A DNA stretch of 64,000 nucleotides from positions 310,001-374,000 of the forward strand of contig JANSYR010000003.1 in NCBI GenBank assembly GCA_024742285.1. Reading direction: 5' to 3'. The translations under genes and the position numbers were made by a program. Below are positions 29,086-38,666 of the stretch, in pieces. The notes beneath the pieces were generated by a model. It made no database searches, was not told where the DNA came from, and saw only the letters and a program-made list of their open reading frames with translations. The stretch's first letter is position 1. Every line of letters starts with the position of its first letter. This DNA comes from a bacterium. Its GTDB lineage: Bacteria; Myxococcota_A; UBA9160; UBA4427.

Positions 29086-30110
29086 TCCGGGGTGTTCGGG
29101 GCCTCCTCTTCCTTCTCCTGTTGCTGTCGGTGACCGCGCCGACCTTCGGGCAGGCCGAGGAGAGCGTCGTCGAACAGGCCTTCGAGCGTGGCCCGGTCCG
29201 CGGTGTGCTCCGACTCTCGCCCGCGGAGCCGGTGATCGGGGACGTGCTGACCCTCGATCTCGAAGTGGTCTCCGAGCCCGCGGTCGAGCTGTTGATGCCG
29301 GAGTTCGGCGAGGCCCTCGGGCGCTTCGAGATCGTCGACTTCGCTCCGAGCGAACGGATCGACGACGAAGGGCGAACGGTCGCGCGACAGACCTATCGAC
29401 TCCAGCCGAAGCACTCCGGCGTCCAGTCGGTCCCGCCCCTGCGGGTCGAATTCGTCGACCGCCGACCCGGACGCGACCCCGCGCCGGACGGGGAGGACGC
29501 CTACGAGCTCCTGACCGAGCGGCTCCGCGTCGACATCGCCCCGGTCCTCGCCGAAGACGCGCCGCTCGAGCTCCGCCCGGCGCACCCCGATCTCGGACCC
29601 CGCCGCGGCCCGCTCGGTCCGGTCTGGTTCTGGGCCCTCGCCCTGGGCGTCGCCCTCGCGATCGCCGGACCCTTCGCGTGGCGGGCCCTCGCGGCTGCCC
29701 GTGCCCGACGTCGCCAGCGAAGTGCCTACGAAGTCGCCCGCCAGGCCCTCGACGGGCTCCTGTCCGGAGGTCGACCCGACGCCGCTCGCATGGACGCCTT
29801 CTACGTGGCGCTCTCGCAGATCGTGCGGACCTATCTCGAAGACCGCTTCGGCTTGCGATCACCGGAGCTGACGACCCAGGAGTTCCTGACCGAGATGGGT
29901 CGCTCGCCGGACCTCGCGCGCTCCCACCAGCAGCTCCTCCGTGAGTTCCTGACCCAGGCGGACCTCGTGAAGTTCGCGGGCCACCGCCCGGACGCGACCG
30001 TCGTCGACGAGTCGATCGCCTCCGCGGAGCGCTTCCTGGAAGAGACCCGGGACCAGGTACTCGGGTCGCAGCTCGGGGCGAAGTCTGCGGCGGCGGAGGG
30101 TGCGGCATGA
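29082..30110 (+). CDS. DUF4381/BatD-like membrane protein of the Bat operon
   Basis: The 342-residue protein has a signal peptide (LLFLLLLLSVTAPTFGQ), an exported beta-rich domain of the BatD/oxygen-tolerance type (LSPAEPVIGDVLTLDLEVVSEP), a transmembrane helix at about 185-205 and a cytosolic helical tail. The tail, with FYVALSQIVRTYLEDRFGLRSPELTTQEFL, is the common C-terminal pattern of such Bat proteins. It overlaps DUF58 by ATGA and overlaps batA by ATGA, so these genes are translationally coupled. Confidence 0.85.
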
Positions 30111-31150
30111 CCGATCTCGCCGGCGCGGGCTTCGAGTGGAGCGATCCGCTCTTCCTCTTCGCCCTGATCTTCGTGCCCCTCGTCTTCATTCGCGCGAACG
30201 CGCGGCCGGCGGCGGTCACGTGGTCGAGCCTCTCGCTGGTCGAGACCCGTGGCCGGTCGCTCCGCGCCCGGCTCACGTGGCTGCCCGCCGCGTTGCTGGC
30301 GTTGTCGACCGCTTGCCTGGCGCTCGCCCTGGCCGGGCCGCGAACCGGCGACGCGGTGAGCGAGGTGAAGCGGGAGGGCATCGCGATCGCGATGGTGGTC
30401 GATCGGTCCGGCTCGATGCAGGCGCGGGACTTCGTGCGCGGTGACCGGAGCGTGAGTCGCCTGGACGCGGTGAAGACGATCTTCCGGGACTTCGTGCTGG
30501 GGGGCGGGGACGCCGGCGACGGACGGCCCGACGACCTCGTCGGTCTCGTCTCGTTCGCCCGCTATGCAGACGGGCTCTCGCCGCTGACCCTCGACCACGG
30601 CAACCTCGTGGCGATCCTCGATCAGCTCGAGACGCCGACCACCCACGAAGAGGACGGCACGGCGGTCGGCGAAGGCCTCGCCCTCGCGGTCGAGCGACTG
30701 CGGCGGCAGGAGACGAAGTCGAAGATCGTGATCCTGCTGACCGACGGCGTGAACAACACCGGGGACATCGAGCCCCGGGAAGCCGCCGACCTCGCGGCCC
30801 GCTTCGGGATCCGCGTCTACGCCGTCGGCGCCGGCTATACCGGTCTCGCCCCGGTGCCCGTCCAGATGCCGGGCGGCCGGACCGTCCTCCAGCGCGTCCG
30901 CGTCGAGATCGACGAGGTCACGCTCCAGGAGGTCGCCCAGCGAAGCGGCGGTCGCTACTTCCACGCCACCGATGCCGACGGGATCCGCGAGGTCCTCGCC
31001 GAGATCGACCGCCTCGAGCGAAGCGAGGTCAGCGAGATCCGCTACCTCGAGTACGAGTACCACTACCTGCCCTTCGTCGCGGTGGCCCTCGTCGCGATGG
31101 CGCTCTCGCTCCTGCTCGCGGGCAGCTGGCTTCGGAGGCTGCCGGCATGA
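30107..31150 (+). CDS. batA: BatA: VWA-domain membrane protein
   Basis: The 347-residue protein has the BatA layout. Two N-terminal membrane helices (about 15-30 and 58-78) are followed by a periplasmic VWA domain with a complete MIDAS start (DRSGSM) and ILLTDGVNNTGD. A C-terminal helix lies near residue 322. Bat proteins are linked to aerotolerance and envelope stress in several bacteria; the molecular role is unsettled. It starts in an ATGA overlap with the upstream gene and ends in an ATGA overlap with the batB-batC fusion. Confidence 0.92.
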   Translation: MTDLAGAGFEWSDPLFLFALIFVPLVFIRANARPAAVTWSSLSLVETRGRSLRARLTWLPAALLALSTACLALALAGPRTGDAVSEVKREGIAIAMVVDRSGSMQARDFVRGDRSVSRLDAVKTIFRDFVLGGGDAGDGRPDDLVGLVSFARYADGLSPLTLDHGNLVAILDQLETPTTHEEDGTAVGEGLALAVERLRRQETKSKIVILLTDGVNNTGDIEPREAADLAARFGIRVYAVGAGYTGLAPVPVQMPGGRTVLQRVRVEIDEVTLQEVAQRSGGRYFHATDADGIREVLAEIDRLERSEVSEIRYLEYEYHYLPFVAVALVAMALSLLLAGSWLRRLPA

Positions 31151-34100
31151 GCGGTCTCGGGATCCACTGGGCGCGGCCGGAGCTGCTCTGGGTGGTCGGG
31201 GCGTGGCTCTTCGTCGCCCTGGTCGTCGTCGGTCTCGACCGCCGCGGCGCGGGCGCCCTCGACCGTCTGGTGTCGAGCGCGCTCCAGTCGGCGCTGGTGG
31301 CGCGGCCGGCGCGCTGGCGCCGGGTGACGCGCCTCGCGCTGCTCGTCGTGTCCGGCTTCGCCATGGCGGCGGCGCTGCTCCAGCCCCAGATGGGCGAGCG
31401 TTTCGTCGCGACGCCGCGGGTCGGTGCCGAGATCATGATCGCCCTCGACGTCTCGCGTTCGATGCTCGCGGACGATGCGGCGCCGTCGCGCCTCGAGCGG
31501 GCGAAGGCGGAGGTCCGGGACCTGCTGGCCTATCTGCGGGACGACCACGTCGGGCTGATCGCGTTCGCGGGGCGGGCGAGCGTGCTCTCGCCGATGACGC
31601 CGGACAAGAGCTTCCTGCGTCTGGCCCTCGACGGCGCCGGCCCGCACAGCGTGCCGCGCGGCGGAACGAAGCTCGCCGAGGCGATCGGCCGCGCGGTCAC
31701 GGGCTTCGGCGACCCGGGCCCCGCCCAGCGCGCCCTGATCCTGATCACCGACGGCGAGGACCACGACTCCTTCGCCCTCGACGCGGCCCGGCGCGCCGCG
31801 GAAGCCGGTATCAAGATCATCGCCATCGGCTTCGGCGACGAAGGCGGCAGCCCGATCTTCGTGCGGGATCCCGAGACCGGGGCGCGGGTGCAGGTGCGCG
31901 ACGCGGAAGGGCGTCCCGTGATCAGCCGCCTGAACGGGGATCTTCTCCGGGAGCTCGCCCTCGCGACCGACGGCGCCTACGTCCCGGCGGGCACCGGGGT
32001 CCTCGACCTCGCGTCGATCTACGATGCGCACATCGCCGGTCTCACCCGGGGCCAGATCGACGAGCGGGGCCGCACGATCCGCGACGAGGCCTATCAGCTC
32101 TTCGTCGCCATCGCGTTCGTCGCGCTGCTCGCCGGCGTGCTCCTCGTCGGCGGAAGACCGCCGCGGGGCGGGGCGATCGCGGCGCTGTTCGCGGCGTTCC
32201 TCGTGACGACCGCGCATGCCCCCGAGACTGCGGCCCAGGGCGATCCGATCCAGGGGGAGGCCCTCGAGGAGACGGAGGCGGCGCCGCCCGTGCCGCCCGC
32301 CCCGACGCCGCAGGTCGACCCCCGCGAGCGCTTCAATCGTGCGAACGCCTCGCTCGCGGCGGGGGACGCTGCGGCGGCGACGGCGGGACTTCGTGATGCG
32401 CGACGCGACGCGCCGGACGATCCCGAGCTCCGATTCGCCGCGACCTACAACCTGGGCATGGCGGCGGTCGCGCGCGCGGACGCCGAGGAGGCGCCGGAGG
32501 CGAGCCTGGCCGCGCTGCACGAAGCAGCGGACTGGTTCCGCGAAGCCGTCGCGCTCCGCCCCGACGAGGAAGACCCGCGCCACAACCTCGAAGTGGTGCT
32601 GCGTCGCGCGCTCCTGCTGGCCGACGAGCTCGCGCGGCAGGAGGAGGGCGATCTCGAGCAGGCGCTCGACGCCCTGATCGATCGCCAGCGGGGCCATCTC
32701 GGGACCGCCGCGCAGCTGTTGGGCGCCGTCGCGGGCCGCGAGGGCGAGGAAGAGGAAGCGACGCTCGCGCAGCTCCGTCCCGCCTTCGACGCCGCGGCGA
32801 CCGAGCAACGCGTGCTGCGCGCGGATGCCGACGCGCTGGCGGAGCGAGTGGTTCGCGAGCGGGAAGCGATCCTGCGGATGGTGGAGGACGTACGGTCGCC
32901 GGAGGACGCCCTCCGTGCAGCCCAGCTCGAAGGGGTGCTCGTCTACCTGGATTCGTCGATCGAGCGCATCGGCGGGACCCGTCGCCAGCTCCGCCTGCGT
33001 CGGCCGGAGCGCGCCTATCGACGCGGCGCCTCGTCGCTCGGTGAGCTGAAGCGCGCGCGGGACCAGCTGCGGGATCCCGTGCAGCAGATCGACGTGCTGA
33101 TCCAGGAGACCGGCGAAGTGCTCCAGAAGACGGGCGCGCTGCTCGCTGCGGATCGGCCGTCGCCGAGCGGCGAGCCCGGTCCTGCGCTGCCGGCCTTCCT
33201 GACGCGCGGCGCGGTCGAAGAGGAAGCACGTCGACTGACCGATCGCGTCGGGGAGCTCGCGGGTCGCCTGAAGGTCGCGGCCGAGGAGGCCGCGAAGGCA
33301 GCGCCTGCGGCGCAGGGACAGTCTGCGGCGCAGGGACAGTCCGCGGCGCCGGTCGAGCCGGGCGCGCCGGATCCCGAGCTCTTGCGAGAGGCCCTGGTCG
33401 TCGCGGCGCCCCTCGTCGGCGAGGCGGCGACGTTCCTCGAAGCGGCCACGAACGAGCTCGGCGCGGACGCGCTGCGCGAGGCGTTCGCTTCCGAGGCGCG
33501 GGCGGGTCGGGCGCTCGCCGACGCACGGGAGTCTTTCTTCGACCTCGCACGCCTGCTCGGCGTGACCTTCGAGGACCAGTCGCGGATCGCCGACCTGGCT
33601 TCGACGGAAGAGGCGGCGATCGCGGAGGTACGCGACGAGTACGCGCCGATGGCGACGGAGCTGCAGTCGAAGAATCTCGAGCGCGCCGATCGACTGGAGA
33701 TCCTGCTCGCGAAGGAGCGGGCGACCGCGCTGGCGGCGGCGGAGCAGGCGGCCGCTCAGGCCCCGCCGGCCGAGGACGAAGATCCGGCGGCGAACGAGAA
33801 GGCCCGGTTCGACGCGGCGAGTGCGCTGCTGGCGGCGGCGGACGGCGAGATGGAGGCGGCGCGCCTCGGCTTCACGGCGCGGGAGCTCGACTGGGTCGCG
33901 AGCGGCGCCCACGCGGCCACGGCGCGGGATCAGCTCGAACGCTTGCGCGAGCTCTTTTTTTCCCTGATCGAGCATCTCCAGAAGCTCGCGCGGGATCAGG
34001 TCGATCTGGCAGACGAGACGAACGAAGTGGCGACGCTGGCCACCGCGAACGCCGATGCCGAGGAGACCGCGGCCCGCGCCCGCGCGCTCGGCGACGATCA

Positions 34101-34632
34101 GGGCGGCCTCGAAGAACGGGCAGGCACGATCGCCGACGTCCTGCTGGAACGATCGCAGGTCGAGGCACCGGAGGGCGTCGCTCCGGAGGAGGCCGAGGCG
34201 GCACAGGCGAAGGCGCGTCGGGCGGCGGAGCACGTGGCGAGCGCGCAGCTCGCCATGCGCGACGCGAAGCAGGGACTCGAGGCCGAGACGCCGGACTTCG
34301 AAGCCGTGGCGCCGCCGCAGACCCTGGCCATCGAAGAGCTCATGAAGGCGCTCAAGCTGCTCTCCCCGCCGCCGCCTCCCGAGGATCAGCAGGGCGAGGA
34401 TCAGGACGAGTCCGATTCCGAGGAATCCGAGGGGGGCGAGCAACAGCCGCAGCCCGAGGGAGGCGACGAAGGCGACGGTTCGCGCGAGAATGAGGCGGCC
34501 GAGTCGCAAGAGGGGCCGCAGGATCCCGGACAGCTCCTCCAGGGCGTGCGGGATCGAGAGGCCGAGCGGCGACGGGATCGCGAGCGCGAGCGCCAGCAGC
34601 GGCGATCGCAGCCGGTGGACAGGGACTGGTGA
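31147..34632 (+). CDS. batB: BatB-BatC fusion: VWA domain, TPR and long coiled-coil
   Basis: The first ~370 residues are BatB: membrane helices near 14-33 and 60-80, a VWA domain with DVSRSM and LILITDGEDHD, then another helix (AYQLFVAIAFVALLAGVLLVGG). A hydrophobic segment and Pro-rich linker lead to a BatC-like TPR region (about 395-490, with RFNRANASLAAGDAAAA and TYNLGMAAVARADAEE). About 550 residues of mostly Ala/Glu/Arg-rich coiled coil follow. The tail, from ~1065, is acidic and Gln-rich and ends in GVRDREAERRRDRER and PVDRDW, a typical BatC end. BatB and BatC are usually separate proteins of about 330 and 250 residues, so 1161 residues is unusually long. A two-copy 18-bp repeat encodes QGQSAA near residue 725. 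It overlaps batD in GTGA. Confidence 0.9.
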   Translation: MSGLGIHWARPELLWVVGAWLFVALVVVGLDRRGAGALDRLVSSALQSALVARPARWRRVTRLALLVVSGFAMAAALLQPQMGERFVATPRVGAEIMIALDVSRSMLADDAAPSRLERAKAEVRDLLAYLRDDHVGLIAFAGRASVLSPMTPDKSFLRLALDGAGPHSVPRGGTKLAEAIGRAVTGFGDPGPAQRALILITDGEDHDSFALDAARRAAEAGIKIIAIGFGDEGGSPIFVRDPETGARVQVRDAEGRPVISRLNGDLLRELALATDGAYVPAGTGVLDLASIYDAHIAGLTRGQIDERGRTIRDEAYQLFVAIAFVALLAGVLLVGGRPPRGGAIAALFAAFLVTTAHAPETAAQGDPIQGEALEETEAAPPVPPAPTPQVDPRERFNRANASLAAGDAAAATAGLRDARRDAPDDPELRFAATYNLGMAAVARADAEEAPEASLAALHEAADWFREAVALRPDEEDPRHNLEVVLRRALLLADELARQEEGDLEQALDALIDRQRGHLGTAAQLLGAVAGREGEEEEATLAQLRPAFDAAATEQRVLRADADALAERVVREREAILRMVEDVRSPEDALRAAQLEGVLVYLDSSIERIGGTRRQLRLRRPERAYRRGASSLGELKRARDQLRDPVQQIDVLIQETGEVLQKTGALLAADRPSPSGEPGPALPAFLTRGAVEEEARRLTDRVGELAGRLKVAAEEAAKAAPAAQGQSAAQGQSAAPVEPGAPDPELLREALVVAAPLVGEAATFLEAATNELGADALREAFASEARAGRALADARESFFDLARLLGVTFEDQSRIADLASTEEAAIAEVRDEYAPMATELQSKNLERADRLEILLAKERATALAAAEQAAAQAPPAEDEDPAANEKARFDAASALLAAADGEMEAARLGFTARELDWVASGAHAATARDQLERLRELFFSLIEHLQKLARDQVDLADETNEVATLATANADAEETAARARALGDDQGGLEERAGTIADVLLERSQVEAPEGVAPEEAEAAQAKARRAAEHVASAQLAMRDAKQGLEAETPDFEAVAPPQTLAIEELMKALKLLSPPPPPEDQQGEDQDESDSEESEGGEQQPQPEGGDEGDGSRENEAAESQEGPQDPGQLLQGVRDREAERRRDRERERQQRRSQPVDRDW

Positions 34633-36473
34633 GGCGGGTGATCGACCGGAGAACGGGAAGGCGAGGGGGTTGGGCACGCCGGTACGCGGCCGGCTTCGGC
34701 CTGCTCCAGTTCGCCCTCGTCGCGTCGGGCGGGGCCTTCGCTCAGGAGGCGCAGGTCCAGGTCGGACGGGGGCCCCATTACGTCGGGGACCCGATCAACC
34801 TCCAGGTCGTCGCGTTCGACTTCGAAGAGGATCCCACGCCGGAGATCGACGCGCCGGCGCTCGAGGACGGCACGCTGCGCTTCGCCGGCGTCTCGCCGAG
34901 CGTCTCGTCGTCGATCTCGATCGTGAACGGCCGCATGTCCCGCTCGAAGGAGGTGCGCTTCGTCTACCAGTACGAGCTGATCGCGAACCGCACCGGACGG
35001 ATCGACCTCCCGCCGTTCCGCGTGCGCCAGGGCGCGACGACCCGTTCGACGGGACCGACCCGCCTCGACGTGAAGGGCGTGCCCACGACCGGGATGGTCG
35101 GGCTGTCGGTCTCGCTTCCCGAAGGCCCCATCTTCGTCGGACAGAAGGTGCCCGTCGCGATCGAGCTGCGGATCGATCGCGAGGCCGAGCGGGATCTGAT
35201 CGAGTACTCGGCGACGGTCCCCCTCTTCGATGTGCCGAACCTGCGCTTTCTGGATGCGCCGGGGAGTAGCCAGAGCACCCTCGAGATCGAGACGGCGGAG
35301 GGACGTCTCCGGCTTCCGGCGGCCCTGCGCGAGGAGACCGTGGGCGGTCGGACCGTGCTCGTCCTCCGGGCGGAGCGGACGATGATCGCGCTCTCTCCGG
35401 AGCCGCTCCGCGCCGCGCCGCCGCGGATCGTGATCAGCCGGGGGACCCGCTTCCGGCGCGATGTCTTCGGCCAGCGGCAGGCGACCTCGAGCGAACGCCT
35501 GATGTCGGAGGGCCGTCCCGTCGACCTCGAAGTGATCGAGGTTCCGAGGATCGGCCGGCCGCCGACCTGGGCCGGGGCCGTCGGCTCCGGCTATACCCTC
35601 GAAGTCAGCGCGGACCGCAGCGTCGTCCAGCTCGGGGAGCCGATCGTGCTCTCGTTCGTGCTCCGGGGCGACGGCGATCTCTCGAGCGCGGGGCTTCCGC
35701 CCTTCGATGCCCCGGGCTTCTTCGACCCGGCCCGGTTCCGACTGCCGGAGGAGCCGCCGGCGGGACTCGTCGACGAGGATGGCAAGCGGTTCGAGGTCAG
35801 CCTTCGCGTCCTCGACGCGAACGTGCGCGAAGTTCCGGCACTCGAGTACGCGTGGTTCGATGCCAAGACGCGGCGCTTCGAGACGACGACGACGCGCCCC
35901 ATCGCGCTCTCGGTCGGGGCCGCTCAGGTGATCGGCGCCGACGACGTCGACCGCGGTGCCGGCGCTCTCGTCACTTCGTCCGCGTCCGGCGAGGCCGACG
36001 GCGACCCGGCCGGCACGCCGTCGTCGCCGGAGCGCCGCGACTCTTTCGCCGCGAGCGGCGCGAACCTCGCGATCGAGCTGCAACCCGCGCGGGTCCTCGA
36101 CGGCGGCCGCCGCGTCGCGGGGGCCGGCGTCGAGGTCCCCGCGATCTACGCGCTGTCGGTCGCGCTGCTGGGATTCGCGGTCCTGGATGCGCGGCGGAGG
36201 AGACGGGATCCCGCTGAGCGGGCGCGGGCCGGTGCGATCGTGGCGGCGCGTCGGGAGATCGAAGGGGCCACCGAGGCGGGGGCGCTCGGACGCGCGCTGC
36301 GCGAGTTCGCGGCGGCGATGCCGGAGGCGGCGGCGGGGGAGCACGATGCGCTCCTCGCCGAGTGCGACGCGCTTCGCTTCGCGCCGGGGGGCGAGCAGGC
36401 CGAGCTGCCCGCGAGTTTGAAGGCGAGGGCGCTTCGCTTCCTGGACACCCTCGAGTCGGGGAAGGGCGCATGA
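34629..36473 (+). CDS. batD: BatD: oxygen-tolerance domain membrane protein
   Basis: The 614-residue protein fits BatD. A signal peptide (around YAAGFGLLQFALVASGGAFAQ) is followed by repeated immunoglobulin-like exported domains, each with the GDPINLQV, GQKVPVAIELRI or GEPIVLSFVLRGDGDL pattern. Other hallmarks are VSSSISIVNGRMSRSKEVRFVYQYELIANRTGRIDLPPFRV and APRI-type strand motifs. A membrane helix lies near residue 502 and a helical cytosolic tail follows. GTG at 34629 overlaps the batB-batC stop, and its own stop overlaps the next ATG. There is no sign of decay. Confidence 0.9.
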   Translation: MRRVIDRRTGRRGGWARRYAAGFGLLQFALVASGGAFAQEAQVQVGRGPHYVGDPINLQVVAFDFEEDPTPEIDAPALEDGTLRFAGVSPSVSSSISIVNGRMSRSKEVRFVYQYELIANRTGRIDLPPFRVRQGATTRSTGPTRLDVKGVPTTGMVGLSVSLPEGPIFVGQKVPVAIELRIDREAERDLIEYSATVPLFDVPNLRFLDAPGSSQSTLEIETAEGRLRLPAALREETVGGRTVLVLRAERTMIALSPEPLRAAPPRIVISRGTRFRRDVFGQRQATSSERLMSEGRPVDLEVIEVPRIGRPPTWAGAVGSGYTLEVSADRSVVQLGEPIVLSFVLRGDGDLSSAGLPPFDAPGFFDPARFRLPEEPPAGLVDEDGKRFEVSLRVLDANVREVPALEYAWFDAKTRRFETTTTRPIALSVGAAQVIGADDVDRGAGALVTSSASGEADGDPAGTPSSPERRDSFAASGANLAIELQPARVLDGGRRVAGAGVEVPAIYALSVALLGFAVLDARRRRRDPAERARAGAIVAARREIEGATEAGALGRALREFAAAMPEAAAGEHDALLAECDALRFAPGGEQAELPASLKARALRFLDTLESGKGA

Positions 36474-36571
36474 AGCATCTCGCCTCTCGACCCGCCGGAG
36501 GGCGCACGAAGGGTTTGGCCCCGCGACTCGCCCGGGGGCACATGAAGCGTTCGGCCGCGCGAATCGCCGGA
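36464..36571 (+). repeat. 36-bp imperfect tandem repeat spanning the BatE-like start
   Basis: Three units of 36 bp start at 36464, 36500 and 36536. All begin GGGCRC followed by ATGAAG, ACGAAG and ATGAAG. They encode MKHLASRPAGGR, TKGLAPRLARGH and MKRSAARIAGLV. The first ATG (36470) overlaps the batD stop, the second unit has ACG in its place, and the third ATG (36542) opens a normal signal peptide. Confidence 0.8.
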
Positions 36572-37345
36572 CTCGTCTCGTTGGCACTGTTGATGGTCGG
36601 GCCGGCGTCGGCGCTCGACCGCGAGGCCCGTCTCGCGGAAGCGAGCGAGGCCTACGGGGCGGCCCTGGCCGAGCCCGATCGTGACGCACGCCTTGCGGGC
36701 TTTGCGCAGGCGCAACGAGGCTTCGCCTCGCTCGTGGAAGACGGCGTCGCAACGGCGCCGCTCTTCGTCAACCTGGGCAACGCAGCGCTGCAGGCCCAGG
36801 ATCGCGGGACGGCCGTCCTCGCCTATCACCGCGCGCTGCAGATCGACCCCGACGACCCGACTGCACGCCAGAATCTCGAGTACGCGCGCGGGCGGCTACC
36901 GGGCTGGGTCCCGCGGCCGGAGGACGCCGAGGGCTTCCGGGGCTTCTTCGACGACCGACTGCTGCCGAGCGCCTGGCGGGTCCGGGGGGCGGCGGTCGCC
37001 TTCCTGGCGATGGCCATCGCAGCCGTCTTCTCGGTCCGCGAGCGACCGGGCGCCTGGCGGGGCGCCGCGGTCTTCGCCGGCGTGGCCTGGGCGCTCCTGT
37101 TGGGCTCGACCTTCGTCGGTGGGGCGTCGACGCGGCCCCTCGCCGTCCTGATCGCTGCGGAGACCGAGGCGCGCTCGGCGGACTCGGCGCTCGCACCCCG
37201 GGCGTTGCCCGAGCCCCTGCCGGCGGGCGTCGAGGTCGATTTCCTCGAGGAACGCCAGGGCTGGGCGCGTGTCCGGCTCGCGAACGGGCGCGACGTCTGG
37301 GTGCGGAGGTCGAACGTGGCACGGGTCGACGCCGAGAACGGGTGA
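36470..37345 (+). CDS. batE: BatE-like TPR/SH3 membrane protein
   Basis: The last Bat-operon gene encodes 291 residues from the ATG at 36470, or 267 from the ATG at 36542. The second ATG opens a clean signal peptide (MKRSAARIAGLVSLALLMVGPASA) and may be the true start, although the first gives the ATGA overlap seen through the operon. After the signal come a TPR pair (APLFVNLGNAALQAQDRGTAVLAYHRALQIDPDDPTARQNLEYARG), two membrane helices at about 167-186 and 195-215 and a C-terminal SH3-like domain (EVDFLEERQGWARVRLANGRDVWV). This is the BatE arrangement. The 24-residue leader is built of 12-residue repeats. Confidence 0.85.
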   Translation: MKHLASRPAGGRTKGLAPRLARGHMKRSAARIAGLVSLALLMVGPASALDREARLAEASEAYGAALAEPDRDARLAGFAQAQRGFASLVEDGVATAPLFVNLGNAALQAQDRGTAVLAYHRALQIDPDDPTARQNLEYARGRLPGWVPRPEDAEGFRGFFDDRLLPSAWRVRGAAVAFLAMAIAAVFSVRERPGAWRGAAVFAGVAWALLLGSTFVGGASTRPLAVLIAAETEARSADSALAPRALPEPLPAGVEVDFLEERQGWARVRLANGRDVWVRRSNVARVDAENG

Positions 37346-37524
37346 TCCCGAGCGCGTCTCTTCGACGCCCCGGTTCGCGGAAGGTTCCATGCTTCGGGGC
37401 CGAGTCATTTCCGGGCCATCGACGGACGGGGGGGGCGCGGTAGGGTCCGCCCCGGGCCGGCGGGGATGCGCGATCCTCGTGGGCCGCCGCACGACCGGGG
37501 TCGCGACGGCACGAGGAGGTCAGG

Positions 37525-38628
37525 ATGGAGCCCATCCGGGTGGCGATCGCCGGCGTCGGCAACTGTGCGAGCGCGCTCGTGCAGGGCGTCGCATGGTACG
37601 CCGAGCGCGAGAGCGACGATCGGGCAGGACTCATGCGCACGTCGATCGGCGGCTTCCGGGCGGAGGATCTCGCGTTCGTCGCGGCCTTCGACGTCGATGC
37701 GCGGAAGGTCGGTCGTCCCCTCGAAGAAGCGATCCTCGCGGCGCCGAACTGCACCCGGGTCTTCCAGGACGCGTTGCCCAGGTCGGGGGTGTACGTGCAG
37801 TCCGCCCCGGTCTTCGACGGCATCGCGGCGCACATGGCGGACCACCCGGCGGAACGGGCCTTTCGCATCACGGACGAGCCGCCCGTCGATCTCGCCCGCG
37901 CCGTCGCCGATTCGGGGGCCGAGATCCTCGTCTCCTATCTCCCGGTCGGGGCCGAGGCCGCGGTTCGAGCCTTCGCCGAAGCCTGCCTGGCGGCGGGCGT
38001 CGCCTTCGTGAACTGCGTCCCCGTCTTCATCGCCTCCGATCCCGAATGGAGCCATCGCTTCCGCGAGGCCGGCCTGCCGATCGTGGGCGACGACATCAAG
38101 AGCCAGGTGGGCGCCACGATCGTCCACCGGGTGCTCGCCCGCCTGCTCGCCGACCGCGGCGTCGAGCTCGACCGGACCTATCAGCTGAATACGGGCGGCA
38201 ATACCGACTTCCTCAACATGATGGAACGAACGCGCCTCGCCTCGAAGAAAGTCTCCAAGACCGAAGCGGTCCAGAGCCAGCTCGACGAACGCCTCGCGAC
38301 CGACGACATCCACATCGGCCCCTCGGACTACGTCCCCTGGCAGGGCGACAACAAGGTCGCGTTCATTCGCGCCGAAGGGCGAGGATTCGGGGACGCGCCG
38401 ATCGAGCTCGAGCTCCGGCTCTCGGTCCAGGACTCGCCGAACAGCGCCGGCGTCGTGATCGACGCGATCCGCTGCGCGAAGCTCGGCCTCGACCGGGGGA
38501 TGGGCGGGCCGCTCGATGCGGCGTGCGCCTACTACATGAAGAGTCCGCCGATCCAGATGCGCGACGAGGAAGCGCGGGTCGCGGTCGACGCGTTCATCGA
38601 GGCGAAGCCGCTCGCGCGTCGCGACTGA
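37525..38628 (+). CDS. ino1: myo-Inositol-1-phosphate synthase
   Basis: Converts glucose 6-phosphate to myo-inositol 1-phosphate with NAD, the first step towards inositol lipids and inositol-based thiols or solutes. The 367-residue protein is of the short prokaryotic type. It has the Rossmann motif VAIAGVGNCASALVQG, VNCVPVFIASDPEW, GDDIKSQVGATIVHRVLA and the signature LNTGGNTDFLNM, with Lys residues in ASKKVSKTEAV and DNKVAF. GAGGAGGT precedes the start. It is not in the Bat operon: 179 bases separate them, in which I see no further gene. It converges on the copper oxidase gene. Confidence 0.93.
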   Translation: MEPIRVAIAGVGNCASALVQGVAWYAERESDDRAGLMRTSIGGFRAEDLAFVAAFDVDARKVGRPLEEAILAAPNCTRVFQDALPRSGVYVQSAPVFDGIAAHMADHPAERAFRITDEPPVDLARAVADSGAEILVSYLPVGAEAAVRAFAEACLAAGVAFVNCVPVFIASDPEWSHRFREAGLPIVGDDIKSQVGATIVHRVLARLLADRGVELDRTYQLNTGGNTDFLNMMERTRLASKKVSKTEAVQSQLDERLATDDIHIGPSDYVPWQGDNKVAFIRAEGRGFGDAPIELELRLSVQDSPNSAGVVIDAIRCAKLGLDRGMGGPLDAACAYYMKSPPIQMRDEEARVAVDAFIEAKPLARRD

Positions 38629-38666
38629 GCGCGTCGGCGTCGCGCGCGAACGGGACGGCCAGCGGC

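Noticed and set aside
31063-34677. A 1204-codon open frame antisense to the batB-batC fusion
   Set aside because: It is an antisense shadow of a gene with clear VWA and BatC motifs; its product is low-complexity Arg/Leu.
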